64,000 nucleotides of DNA, from NCBI GenBank assembly GCA_032871835.1, contig CM065301.1, positions 11,168,413 to 11,232,412 on the forward strand. The letters are read 5' to 3'. Source of the DNA: Dipteronia dyeriana. Its lineage: Eukaryota > Streptophyta > Magnoliopsida > Sapindales > Sapindaceae. The notes beneath the pieces are model-generated. The model was not told the DNA's origin. It did not search any database and saw only the letters and a list, made by a program, of their open reading frames with translations. This document shows positions 25,998 through 37,189 of the stretch, piece by piece (within the stretch, counting starts at the first letter, position 1; each line of letters starts with the position of its first letter). Made by a program: the position numbers and the translations under genes.

Positions 25998-27593
25998 GCA
26001 TTACAAATTGTTTTATTTAATAAACATTGTGGTGCAAAATCACAGAGAGCTATAAAGGTTTATCTTCATCGTTATGCATTGTTATTTGTACGGAAAACTA
26101 TTCACGTAAAACTAATACTTATTATTACTCGTACGACAACCGCGTTTGAATAAGTTCTATGTCATACGTTAGAATTTGACGGTCCTCTTACCATGCATAG
26201 TGTTACCAATACAAGTGAATAAAATATTTGCGAGAAATAAAATGGAAGTAGAAGTAAAATTTTATAAAACGACTGCTACGATTGATGAATAAACCATCAT
26301 AGTTATATACGTAAAGTTTAATCGTGTTCGGAAGTAGAAAAAAAACAGTACTATGAACACTATTCTTTTTATTTTACGGTACGAATATATCGATAATTTA
26401 AAGATTCAGCAACATAAAAATCAATACTCATTATTTCATATATGTAACCTACAAAATATTGATAAATCAAAACTAATATTGCTTATTACTTTTATGTAAG
26501 GTATAGTTATATTCTGAAGGGATTTTACGTTTCGTTGTCTATCGTTTTTTATGTGACAGAATAAAGTTTCTAACGATCGAAATTTCGTATATATGATTCG
26601 TAGAAATAGAAAGTTTGATAAAGTTGTTTCATGAAGTTAAGAAAGCTTTTATTGTCTCGGGAATATTATTTTCCAAACAAAACTCGTAAAATTTACAGTG
26701 TCATGGAATCGTTCTCGTATAAATGACGTACATCAAGTTTATGAATTAAATTACTTTGTTAGAACAAATAAGTAAAAGTAACAACTTTTTTAATACATAA
26801 AAAAAGGAATTCTTCTTACAAACCAAATTAACGTATTTTGTCTAGACAACGTTTCTCAAAATAATTAGTTTTTAATATTAAAAAAAGGGTGTCCCCTTGC
26901 AAATACTTTATCAAGATAATTACGAATGAATCGATCACGACATAAGCATATTGGCGAACACAATAACAATTTCATATCTTAAACGACTTATTATTTTAAG
27001 TCAGATAATTTATAAATTCTACTTTAACTTTTTTAGTTATTTGGCCAGAAAATATTAAATACGAAAGAGTATAATATCAAATACAAGGACAATAAAGAGG
27101 GTAAACGAAAATGAAAAAAGAAAAAACAAAACTATTTTATGTAAATTGTGCATTATGCTATAGCCTTTATACTATCCGAATGTAGCGATTTGTTTTGATT
27201 TACATCAACAACTAATCGTGTAACATATCAGAATGTTACCACCATGTATATTACTGAATAAAGTGGGGACCCGACGCCTGAGAGTTTGGTCTTGTCACTG
27301 GACGTTTTAATTGATATCATTAAATTTCAAGATGATTAAGCGAGGTTTATTTACATAATCGTAACTTAATATCAATCGAAACACTAGTTATATAACGGTT
27401 CAAGTAAGTTCAATAAATGTGAAGTAAAGAATTAATGAAACGCTTTAAAAACTTAACTCGACCTATATTTTAACTTCTTATAAATGAGCTTGTCATCCCC
27501 CATTGCAACACCATCGAGAAAGGAAAAGGATCTATCACTAACGAACACCTTTTTGTATGGAGATAAAATATATAACAGACTATCGTTTACGTT

Positions 27594-27971
27594 ATGGCAG
27601 GTATCGGTAGCTACTCTTGCTTAATTGCCTTTTTCTAGTTGAGCGAGATAGCCATTCTTTCACCCGTGCTTGCTGCTCGCGACCTGGGAGAAGTTGTTGC
27701 TCTTCCCCCGTTACCAAAGAGCACTCACGATTTCTTAGAGCAATGTGCGGCAAAACTGGAACCAGGGTGTGGTAATCAGCTCGCAGGAAGCCTGTTCGGA
27801 ACTGGAACGGTCTCACCTGATTGTTGTCACAACCTTCCTACGTTCGGACGACCTTGCTATGCCGAGTTTTTGGCTGTAACTCTTCCTTACCACAAAGTTG
27901 ATGCAGCCAAAGTTCAAGCTAAGAGTGAAAAGGTTTGGAACGATTGTGTTAAAATCAAGCCTTCTGCTTGA
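27594..27971 (+). pseudogene. Array gene with a nonsense codon in the signal peptide
   Basis: The ATG, leader and frame align with the intact genes, but codon 15 (27636-27638) is TAG where others have TTG. Translation from the normal start would stop after 14 residues. The rest stays open to the usual stop and keeps all six cysteines. It also has several private changes: Glu56, Ala90, Gln108 and Val119. No downstream ATG restores a signal peptide, so a secreted product is unlikely. The leader has gtatggagat and a 1-bp deletion before the ATG. Confidence 0.85.
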
Positions 27972-29568
27972 GCATTACAAATTGTTTTATTTAATAAACA
28001 TTGTGGTGCAAAATCACAGAGAGTTATAAAGGTTTATCTTCATCGTTATGCATTGTTATTTGTACGGAAAACTATTCACGTAAAACTAATACTTATTATT
28101 ACTCGTACGACAACCGCGTTTGAATAAGTTCTATGTCATACGATAGAATTTGACGGTCCTCTTACCATGCATAGTGTTACCAATACAAGTGAATAAAATA
28201 TTTGCGAGAAATAAAATGGAAGTAGAAGTAAAATTTTATAAAACGACTGCTACGATTGATGAATAAACCATCATAGTTATATACGTAAAGTTTAATCGTG
28301 TTCGTAAGTAGAAAAAAAGCAGTACTATGAACACTATTCTTTGTATTTTACGGTACGAAGATATCGATAATTTTAAGATTCAGCAACATAAAAATCAATA
28401 CTCATTATTTCATATATGTAACCTTCAAAATATTGATAAATCAAAACTAATATTGCTTATTACTTTTATGTAAGGTATAGTTATATTATAAAGGGATTTT
28501 ACGTTTCGTTGTCAATCGTTTTTTATATGACATAATAAAGTTTCTAACGATCAAAATTTCGTATATTTGATTTGTAGAAATAGAAAGTTTGATAAAGTTG
28601 TTTCATGAAGTTAAGAAAGCTTTTATTGTCTCGGGAATATTATTTTCCCAACAAAACTCGTAAAATTTACAGTGTCATGGAATCGTTCTCGTATAAATGA
28701 CGTACATCAAGTTTATGAATTAAATTACTTTGTTAGAACAAATAAGTAAAAGTAACAACTTTTTTAATACATAAAAAAAGGAATTCTTCTTACAAACCAA
28801 ATTAACGTATTTTGTCTAGACTACGTTTCTCAAAATAATTAGTTTTTAATATTAAAAAAAGGGTGTCCCCTTGCGAATGCGTTTTCTAGATAATTACGAA
28901 TGAATCGATCACGACATAAGCATATTGGCGAACACAGTAACAATTTCATATCTTAAACGACTTATTATTTTAAGTCAGATAATTTATAAATTCTACTTTA
29001 ACTTTTTTAGTTATTTGGCCAGAAAATATTAAATACGAAAGAGTATAATATCGAATACAAGGACAATAAAGAGGGAAAACAAAAATGAAAAAAGAAAAAA
29101 CAAAACTATTTTATGTAAATTGTGCATTATGCTATAGCCTTTATATTATCCGAATGTAGCGATTTGTTTTGATTTATATCGACAACTAATCGTGTAACAT
29201 ATCAGAATGTTACCACCATGTATATTACTGAATAAAGTGGGGGCCCGACGCCTGAGAGTTTGGTCTTGTCACTGGACGTTTTAATTGATATCATTAAATT
29301 TCAAGTTGATTGAGCGAGGTTTATTTACATAATCGCAACTTAATATCAATCGAAACACTAGTTATATAACGGTTCAAGTAAGTTCAATAAATGTGAAGTA
29401 AAGAATTAAAGAAACGCTTTAAAAACTTAACTCGACCTATATTTTAACTTCTTATAAATGAGCTTGTCATCCCCCATTGCAACACCATCGAGAAAGGAAA
29501 GGGATCTATCACTAACGAACACCTTTTTGTAAGGCGATAAAATATATAACAGACTAATCTTTTACGTT

Positions 29569-29946
29569 ATGGCAGGTATCTGTAGCTACTCTTGCTTAAT
29601 TGCCTTTTTCTTGTTGAGCGAGATAGCCATTCTTTCACCCGTGCTTGCTGCTCGTGACCTTGGAGAAGTTGTTGCTCTTCCCCCGTTACCGAAGAGCACT
29701 CACGATTTCTTGGAGCAATGTGCGGCAAAACTGAAACCGGGGTGTGGTAATCAGCTCGCAGGAAGCCTGTTCGGAACTGGAACGGTCTCACCTGATTGTT
29801 GTCATAACCTTCCTACGTTCGCACGACCTTGCTATGACGAGTTTTTGGCTGTAACTCTTCCTTACCACAAAGTTGATGCAGCCAAAGTTAAAGCTAAGAG
29901 TGAAAAGGTTTGGAACGATTGTGCGAAAATCAAGCCTTCTACTTGA
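29569..29946 (+). CDS. Secreted cysteine-rich Prolamin-like protein, class A variant (Ala85, Thr125)
   Basis: An intact 125-residue gene with Cys5, Phe13, Gly58 and Glu91. It has two private changes, Gly85 to Ala and the last residue Ala to Thr. The promoter carries the B-type gcgataaaat. Its 3' spacer is more diverged than those to the left (for example attataaatattttt instead of attacaaattgtttt), as expected near an array edge. Confidence 0.86.
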   Translation: MAGICSYSCLIAFFLLSEIAILSPVLAARDLGEVVALPPLPKSTHDFLEQCAAKLKPGCGNQLAGSLFGTGTVSPDCCHNLPTFARPCYDEFLAVTLPYHKVDAAKVKAKSEKVWNDCAKIKPST

Positions 29947-31196
29947 GCATTATAAATATTTTTATTTAATAAACATTTTGATGCAAAATCACAGAGAGCT
30001 ATAAAGGTTTATCTTCATCGTTATGCATTGTTATGTGTACGGAAAACTATTCACGTAAAACTAATACTTATTTTTACTCGTACGTCAACCGCGTTTAAAT
30101 AAGTTCTATGTCATACGTTAGAATTTGACGGTCCTCTTACCATGCATAGTGTTACCAATACAAGTGAATAAAATATTTGCGAGAAATAAAATGAAAGTAG
30201 AAGTAAAATTTTATAAAACGACTGCTACGATTGATGAATAAACCATCATAGTTATATACGTAAATTTAATCGTGTTCGTAAGTAGAAAAAAAACAAAATT
30301 ATCGATATATTCTTTGTATTTTACGGTACGAATATATCGATAATTTTAAGATTCAGCAACATAAAAATCAATACTCATTATTTCATATATGTAACCTTCA
30401 AAATATTGATAAATCAAAACTAATATTGCTTATTACTTTTATGTAAGGTATAGTTATATTCTGAAGGGATTTTACGTTTCGTTGTCAATCGTTTTTTATA
30501 TGACAGGGTAAAGTTTCTAACGATCGAAATTTCGTATATTTGATTCGTAGAAATAGAAAGTTTGATAAAGTTGTTTCATGAAATTAAGAAAGTTTTTATT
30601 GTCTCGGGAATATTATTTTTAAAACAAAACTCGTAAAATTTACAGTGTCATGGAATCGTTCTCGTATAAATGACGTACATCTTGTTTATGAATTAAATTA
30701 CTTTTTAAGAACAAATAAGTGAAAGTAACAATTTTTTTAATACATAAAAAAGGGTATTCTTCCTACAAACGAAATTTACGTATTTTATCTAAATAACGTT
30801 TCTCAAAATAATTAGATTTTAATATTAAAAAAAGGGTGTCCCCTTGCGAATGCTTTTTCTAGATAATTACGAATGAATCGATCACGACATAAGCATATTG
30901 GGGAACACAGTAACAATTTCATATCTTAAACGACTTATTATTTTAAGTCCGATAATTTATAAATTCTACTTTGACTTTTTTTGTTATTTGGCCAGAAAAT
31001 AATAAATACGAAAGAGTATAATATCGAATACAAGGACAATAAAGAGTAAAAACAAAAATGAAAAAAAAAAGAAAAACAAAACTATTTTATGTAAATTGTG
31101 CATTACGCTATAGCCTTTATGTTTTCCGAAGGTAGCGTTTTGTTTTTATTTATATCGACAACTAATCGTGTAACATATCAGAATGTTACCACCATT

Positions 31197-31285
31197 GTTG
31201 ATGCAGCCAAAGTTGATGCAGCCAAAGTTAAAGCTAAGAGTGAAAAGGTTTGGAACGATTGTGTGAAATCAAGTCTTCCGCTTGA
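31197..31285 (+). pseudogene. Deletion remnant: 3' end of an array gene fused to spacer
   Basis: The spacer sequence ending gttaccaccat (about 31195) runs straight into the last 30 codons of the gene. The second half of the spacer, the promoter and the first three quarters of the gene are missing. The Val-Asp-Ala-Ala-Lys codons are present twice (gttgatgcagccaaa). One base is missing after the last cysteine codon, so the normal stop at 31283-31285 is out of frame. The remnant cannot make a family protein. Confidence 0.85.
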
Positions 31286-33029
31286 GCATTATAAATTGTT
31301 TTATTTACTAAACATTGTGATGCAAAATCACAGAGAGCTATAAAGGTTTATCTTCATCGTTATGCATTGATATATGTACGGAAAACTATTAACGTAAAAA
31401 TAATACTTATTTTTACTCGTACGTCAACCGCGTTTGAATAAGTACTATGTCATACGTTAGAATTTGACGGTCCTCTTTCTATGCATAGTGTTACTAATAC
31501 AAGTAAATAAAATATTTTCGAAAAATAACATTGAAGTTGCAGTAAAATTTAATAAAACTACTGCTACGAATGATGAATAAATTGTCATAGTTATATTCGT
31601 AAAGTTTAATCGTGTTTGTAAGTAGAAAAAAAAACCAGTACTATGAACACTATTCTTTTTTTTTTACGGTACGAAGATATCGATAATTCAAAAATTCATC
31701 AACATAAAAATCAATACTCATTATTTCCTATATGTAACCTTCAAAATATTGTTAAATCAAAACTAATATTCCTTATTACTTTTATGTAAGGTATAGTTAT
31801 ATTCTGAAGGGATTTTACGTTTCGTTGTCAATCGTATTTTATACGACAGGATAAAGTTTCTAACGATCGAAATTTCGTGTACTTGATTCGTAGAAATAGA
31901 AAGTTTGATAAAGTTTTTTCATGAAGTTAAGAAAGTTTTTATTGTCTCGGGAACATTATTTTCCAAACAAAACTCTTAAAATTTACAGTGTCATGGAATC
32001 GTTCTCGTATAAATGACGTACATCATGTTTATTAATTAATTTACTTTGTTAGAACAAATAAGTGAAAGTAACAACTTTTTTAATACATAAATAGGGAATT
32101 CTTCTTACAAACGAAATTTACGTATTTTGTCTAGACAACGTTTCGCAAAATAATTAGTTTTCAAAATTTTAAAAAAAGGGTGCCCCCTTGCGAATACTTT
32201 TGTCATAACAAATAAGTGAAAGTAACAACTTTTTTAATACAGAAAATTGGGAATTCTTCTTACAAACAAATTTTACGTTTTTTGTCTAGACAACGTTTCT
32301 CAAAATAATTAGTTTTTAATATTAAAAAAAGGGTGTCCCCTTGCGAATACTTTTTCAAGATAATTACGAATGAATCGATCACGACATAAGCATATTGGCG
32401 AACACAGTAACAATTTCATATCTTAAACGACTTATTATTTTAAGTCAGATAATTTATAAATTCTACTTTAACTTTTTTAGTTATTTGGCCAGAAAATATT
32501 AAATACGAAAGAGTATAATATCGAATACAAGGAAACTAAAGAGGAAAAAAGAAAAAAAAAAAAAAAACTATTTTATGTAAATTGTGCATTATGCTACAGC
32601 ATTTATAATTTCCGAAAGTAGGTTTCCGTTTTGATTTATATCGACAACAAATCGTGTAACATATCAGAATATTACCACTACGTATATTACTGAATAAAGT
32701 GGGGACCCGGTTCCTGAAAGTTTGGTCTTGTCACTGGACGTTTTAATTGATATCGTTAAATTTCAAGATGATTGAGAGAGGTTTATTTATATTATCAGAA
32801 CTTATTATCAATCGAAAAACTAGTTATATATCGGTTCAAGTAAGTTCAATAAATGTGAAGTAAAGAATTAATGAAACGCTTTAAAAACTTAACTCCACCT
32901 ATATTTTAACTTCTTATGAATGAGCTTGTCATCCCCCATTGCAACACCATCGAGAATGGAAACGGATCGATCTCTAACGAACACCTTTTTGTAAGAAGAT
33001 AAATATATAACAGACTAATCTTTTACGTT

Positions 33030-33410
33030 ATGGCAAGTATCGGTAGCTATTCTTGCTTAATTGCCTTTTTCTTGTTGAGCGAGATAGTCATTCTTTCACC
33101 TGTGCTTACTGCTCGCGACCTGGGAGAATTTGATTCTCTTCCCTTGTTACCAAAGAGCACTCACGATTTCTTGGAGCAATGTGCGGCAAAACTAAAACCG
33201 GCGTGTTGTAATCAGCTCGCATGGAGCCTGTTCGGAACTGAAACGGTCTCACCTGATTGTTGTCGTAATCTTCCTACGTTCGGACGAACTTGCTATGACG
33301 AGTTTTTGGCTATAACTCTTCCTTACCACAAAGAAGTTGATGCAGCCAAAGTTAAAACTAAGAGTGAAAAGGTTTGGAACGGTTGTCTGAAAGTCAAGCC
33401 TTTTGCTTGA
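33030..33410 (+). CDS. Divergent Prolamin-like secreted cysteine-rich protein (edge copy, seven mature cysteines)
   Basis: This 126-residue protein is the most diverged intact copy. The signal peptide is kept (Val20 and Thr27 replace Ala). Mature changes include Phe-Asp-Ser at 34-36, Ala58, Cys60 for Gly, Trp65 for Gly, Glu71, Arg79, Thr87, an extra Glu after Lys101 and Gly for Asp before the last cysteine. Cys60 makes a second Cys-Cys pair and an odd number of cysteines, which would leave one unpaired or allow dimers. The 3-bp insertion keeps the frame. It may be a functional paralogue or a decaying edge copy, and the frame alone does not decide. Confidence 0.8.
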   Translation: MASIGSYSCLIAFFLLSEIVILSPVLTARDLGEFDSLPLLPKSTHDFLEQCAAKLKPACCNQLAWSLFGTETVSPDCCRNLPTFGRTCYDEFLAITLPYHKEVDAAKVKTKSEKVWNGCLKVKPFA

Positions 33411-34115
33411 GCATTATAAATTGTTTTGTTTAATAAACATTGTGATGCAAAATCACAGAGTGCAATAAAGGTTTATCTTCATCATTATGCATTGTTATGT
33501 GTACGGAAAACTATTCACGTAAAACTAATACTTATTTTTACTCGTACGTCAACCGTATTTAAATAAGTTCTATGTCATAAGTTATAATTTGACGGTCCTT
33601 ATACCATGCATAGTGTTACCAATACAAGTGAATAAAATGTTTTCGAAAAATAACATGGAATTAGCAGTAAAATTTAATAAAACAACTGCTACGAATGATT
33701 AATAAATCGTCATAGTTATATACGTAAAGTTTAATCATGTTCGTAAGTAGAAAAACAAACAGTACTATGAACACTATTCTTTATATTTTACGGTATGAAG
33801 ATATCAATAATTTAGAGATTCAGCAACATAAAAATCAATACTCATTATTTCTTATATGTAACCTTCAAAATATTGATAAATCAAAACTAATATTGCTTAT
33901 TACTTTTATGTAAGTTATATTTATATTCTAGAGGGATTTTACATTTCGTTGGCAAACCTTTTTTATATGACCGAATAAAGTTTCTAACGATCGAAATTTA
34001 GTATATTTGATTCATTGAAATAGAAAGTTTGATAAAGTTGTTTCATATAGGTAAGAAAGATTTTATTGTCTCGGGAATATTATTTTCTAAACAAAACTCG
34101 TAAAATTTACAGGCA

Positions 34116-34510
34116 TGTGCCCACACAGAGGTCTAGACCGCTGTAATGATGGGTTTCGCGAGAAAAAGAGGAAATCCTACTTGCATAAGTAATTGTAATA
34201 GGAAATAGATTCCAATTGGGATTTGACTAACCTTAGTGCTCCCATATAAATATCACCATTAATTGTTCCTAAAAAGTGAGAGGGAAAAGAACAGAAAATA
34301 GTATGTAGCTACAGAGAGAGCAATTGTATAGAGAGTTTGAAAGAGAGAAAGAGAGATTGTAATCAACTCTGAGATATAGTGGATTGGGTGCGGTGTGCTC
34401 CGTGGACGTAGGCAAATTTTTGAACCACGTAAAACTTTTGTGTCTTCTTTCATTATTGCTTTCTATTTTGTGTTTTTAATTTGTGTGTTTGTAATTTCTT
34501 CTCGACAACA
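34116..34510 (+). repeat. 5' LTR of the truncated copia element
   Basis: It starts TG at 34116 and ends CA at 34510, 2 bp before the primer binding site. A TATA-like catataaat lies at 34242-34250, a plausible LTR promoter. No matching 3' LTR was seen in the window, so the left boundary rests on the break in the array sequence and the TG start. Confidence 0.7.
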
Positions 34511-34512
34511 AT

Positions 34513-34524
34513 TGGTATCAGATC
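34513..34524 (+). other. tRNA-Met primer binding site (copia)
   Basis: The sequence tggtatcagatc matches the usual plant initiator tRNA-Met site tggtatcagagc at 10 of 12 or more positions, 2 bp after the LTR end. Confidence 0.75.
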
Positions 34525-34591
34525 TCCGGGTTGGGGCATATTATTCACACAAATCTAGGTTCTCTCGGGGTCAATCAATTTCGTCGTGGAG

Positions 34592-35480
34592 ATGGAGTTA
34601 GAGAAGGAAACGCACAAGATTGAGAAATTCAATGGTTTGAATTTTAGCTTCTAGAAGATGCAGATGGAAGATTATCTGTACCAGTAGGATTTATATTGGC
34701 CGATAAAAGAGAGTCCAAAGGATATGACTGATGAAGATTGGGAAAAGAAACGGAAATCGAAGAACATGGATGATGATGACTTTGAACTCTGGGACAGGAA
34801 AGCATTTGGAGCAATTCGTCTTAGTTTGACGTTGCAGGTCGCCTTCAACGTAAAGGATCAACAGACAGCCAAAGAACTAATGGATACTTTATCATACCTA
34901 TACGAACAGCCTTCTGCGGTAAGAAAAGTCCATCTTGTCAAGAAGTTATCAACCTTGAAGATGGCGGAGAGTCATAACTTTAAAGATTTTCTGAACCAGT
35001 TCAATGAAGTAAATGACGGATTGTGTTCTTTATCTATGGGGTTTGATGAGGAGTTTATGGTAACATTTCTGCTCACCCAAATGCCAGAAAGTTGGAAAAC
35101 GACATGTCAGTCGATTGCCAACTCGTTCGGGAAAGAAAAGTTGAATCTTCAGTAGGTTATAAACATGATCATGACAGAAGAGATCAGGATGCGTGAAGAG
35201 GGATCAGGGGCATCTACATCTTCAGCATTAAGTTTGGAAGGTAGAAAAGGCAGAGGCAGAAATCGAAACACAAGTTAATGGGGACGATCAAAGTCTAGAG
35301 GTAAGTCCAAATCAAGAAATCAGGCTAACTATTCGGGAAACCAGCAATGAAGAAAAAGGGATGCTGAATGCTGGAATTATGGTAAGAAAGGCCATCTCTC
35401 ATATGAGTGTAGATCTGAGAAGAAATATAAGGGCAAGAGCAGTGCGAATTGTGTATCGGATGAGTCAGATGACTGCCTTA
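34592..35480 (+). pseudogene. Copia gag (nucleocapsid) pseudogene
   Basis: A frame from the ATG at 34592 encodes a copia Gag (UBN2-type), with Lys-Phe-Asn-Gly near the N terminus and a long helical middle (34724-35155). In-frame stops occur at 34652-34654 and 34685-34687 (each TAG), 35153-35155, 35276-35278 and 35348-35350. The CCHC zinc knuckle (about 35369-35410) reads Cys-Trp-Asn-Tyr-...-His-...-Cys, so its second cysteine is tyrosine. The frame is otherwise uninterrupted, so decay was mostly by point mutation. Gag would package the element RNA. Confidence 0.82.
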
Positions 35481-35489
35481 TCTGCTCGT

Positions 35490-37189
35490 TGGAAAGCAAG
35501 ACGAAGTCCTGGGTCTTGAATTTGGGAGCGTTATTCCATGCCACACCTCACAGGGAATTGCTTGAGAACTACGTCTCCGAAAATATAGGTAAAGTGTATC
35601 TTGGTGACGATCAATCATGCGACATTATCGGGAAGGGAGATGTGAAGATTTAACTACAAGGGTCAGTTTGGAAGCTCAACAATGTGAGGCATATACCGGA
35701 TTTAAGGAAGAATTTGATCTCCATTGGGCAACTGGCGTCAGATGATTTTATGACGAATTTCACAGGTGATAAGTGGAAGATCTAAAAAACCCAATGACAA
35801 TCGCCCGAGGAAGGAAGAATGGGTCGCTTTCACAACCATGGATAGGTGTGGTTCAATCGCTATGGCGGAAAGCAAAGACGATCCGAACTTGTGGCATCAG
35901 AGATTTAGGCATATGAGTTCTCAAGGGTTGAAGTGTCTGCATTCAAAAGGTAAGTTACCAGATTTAAAATCCGTTGAGATTGATTTCTATGAGAGTTGCA
36001 TTCTAGAAAAACATAAGCGAGTAAGCTTTAAGAGAACAGGAAGAACACCGGTAAAAGAAAAGCTGGAACTAGTGCACACCGATGTTTGCGGTCCAGCTTC
36101 AGTCTCATCAACTGGAGGTAAATTGTACTTCATCACGTTCATCGATGATCATTCCAGAAAGGTATGGGTTTACTTTATAAAATACAAGTCTGAGGTATTT
36201 GATGCTTTCAAGAGATGGAAAGCCAGGGTTGAGAATGAGACAGGTTTGAAGATCAAAAAGTTGCATTCAGACAATGGTGAAGAATATGAAGACAATGAGT
36301 TTAAGAGGTTTTGCTACCAAAATGGGATAAAACTTAGCAGGACGGTTCCTGTAACCACAGTAGAATGGCATAGCAGAACGGATGAATAGAACATTGACTG
36401 AAAGAGCTAGAAGCATGAGGCTACACTCAGGGATGCCAAAACAGTTCTGGGCAAAAGCAGTCAATACAGCAGCATATTTGATCAACAGAGGACCATCAAA
36501 GTCTTTGGACCTCGCTATACCAAAAGAGATCTGGACTGGGAAAGAGGTAAAACTTTCTCACCTTAAAGTGTTTGGGTGTGTCTCTTATGTACATGTAGGT
36601 GATCATGCACGGAGTAAGCTAGACGCCAAGTCAGTAAAGTGTACTTTGGTGGGCTATGGAGAGGATGACTTTGGTTACAAGTTATGGGATGACCAAAACC
36701 ATAAGATGATCAGAAGAAGAGACGTTGTCTTCAACGAAAGGGTCATGTACAAAGACAGGAACACACAGATATCTGAGCCGGAAGAGACAGTTTTTTGGAC
36801 CTAATGATGTACAGGATAAAGAGATCATGGAACACATCAAACAGAATGATGAAGAGCAAGGTGTGCAGCCCCAGGTACAAGAACCAATCCCACCTAGAGA
36901 TGTTCCAATAACACAGGTCCAGAATACATTGAGAAGATCAACTCGAACTCTTATACCAAATAGGAAATACTTGAACTACATGCTACTGATAGATGCAGAA
37001 GAACCTGAGTTCTATGATGAAGCTTGTCAGGGAGAAGATGCGAGCAAGTTGGAGCTTACAATGAAGGATGAGATGGAGTCGTTAGCATCTAACCAAACTT
37101 GGGAGTTAACCAAGTTGCCTGAAGGAAAGAAAGCCCTACAGAATAAGTTGGTGTATCGGATCAAGGAGGAACATGACGGTTCCATTTAT
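35490..37189 (+). pseudogene. Copia pol pseudogene (protease, integrase, start of RT)
   Basis: The protease site, normally Asp-Ser-Gly-Ala, reads Asn-Leu-Gly-Ala (about 35518-35530). A TAA follows at 35650. The integrase (35766-36804) has its zinc-binding His-x3-His region (His-Gln-Arg-Phe-Arg-His), catalytic Asp in His-Thr-Asp and Asp in His-Ser-Asp-Asn-Gly-Glu. Just before the final Glu a small deletion near 36350 shifts the frame, and the usual Pro-Gln-Gln-Asn reads Pro-Gln-stop-Asn. A second shift occurs near 36795. Coding ends with the linker and the first RT strand. Reverse transcription and integration functions are lost. Confidence 0.85.

Larger units (their letters stand above)
14079..26952 (+). 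repeat. Six-gene higher-order repeat, copy 2 (~12.87 kb)
   Basis: This is the second copy of the block at 1205-14078. Visible differences are few: a 1-bp indel in the ta-rich run near 1768/14640, and two substitutions (6398 a against 19272 t; 6407 a against 19281 t). The copies diverge after about 14078/26952, where copy 1 reads attgggg and copy 2 attggcg. The junction lies inside the 255-bp spacer segment. Confidence 0.85.
1..34115 (+). repeat. Macrosatellite array of ~2.0/2.23-kb units, each carrying one secreted cysteine-rich protein gene
   Basis: Successive gene starts lie 2229, 2232, 1975, 2230, 1975, 2233, 2229, 2232, 1975, 2230, 1975, 1974 and 1975 bp apart, all on the plus strand. 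Spacers between genes are as conserved as the genes, so the repeating unit is gene plus spacer. The array runs off the left end of the window. On the right it is cut by a copia LTR about 1.08 kb after the start of the last gene. Short and long units differ by a 255-bp spacer segment. The right-most units (from about 27 kb) carry more substitutions, indels and a large deletion. Seen directly; homogenisation by unequal crossing-over is an inference. Confidence 0.97.
34116..37189 (+). mobile_element. Truncated Ty1/copia retrotransposon (Tnt1-94-like), 5' LTR to early RT
   Basis: The element interrupts the array spacer after taaaatttacag. It begins TGTGCCCAC, has a left LTR ending ACAACA, a tRNA-Met primer site, a gag-protease-integrase polyprotein, and stops within the first RT motif (Lys-Glu-Glu-His-Asp-Gly-Ser at about 37160-37178). 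The right two thirds of RT, RNase H and the 3' LTR are missing. Integrase precedes RT, which defines copia. The sequence is heavily mutated and cannot be autonomous. Confidence 0.9.

Noticed and set aside
31098..31343. Chimeric 81-codon ORF at the deletion remnant
   Set aside because: It joins spacer sequence to an out-of-frame gene tail and lacks a signal peptide and five of the six cysteines.
1..34115. Centromeric satellite or CRISPR-like array
   Set aside because: Units are about 2 kb with intact protein genes and no short spaced repeats. Plant centromere satellites are usually shorter and noncoding.
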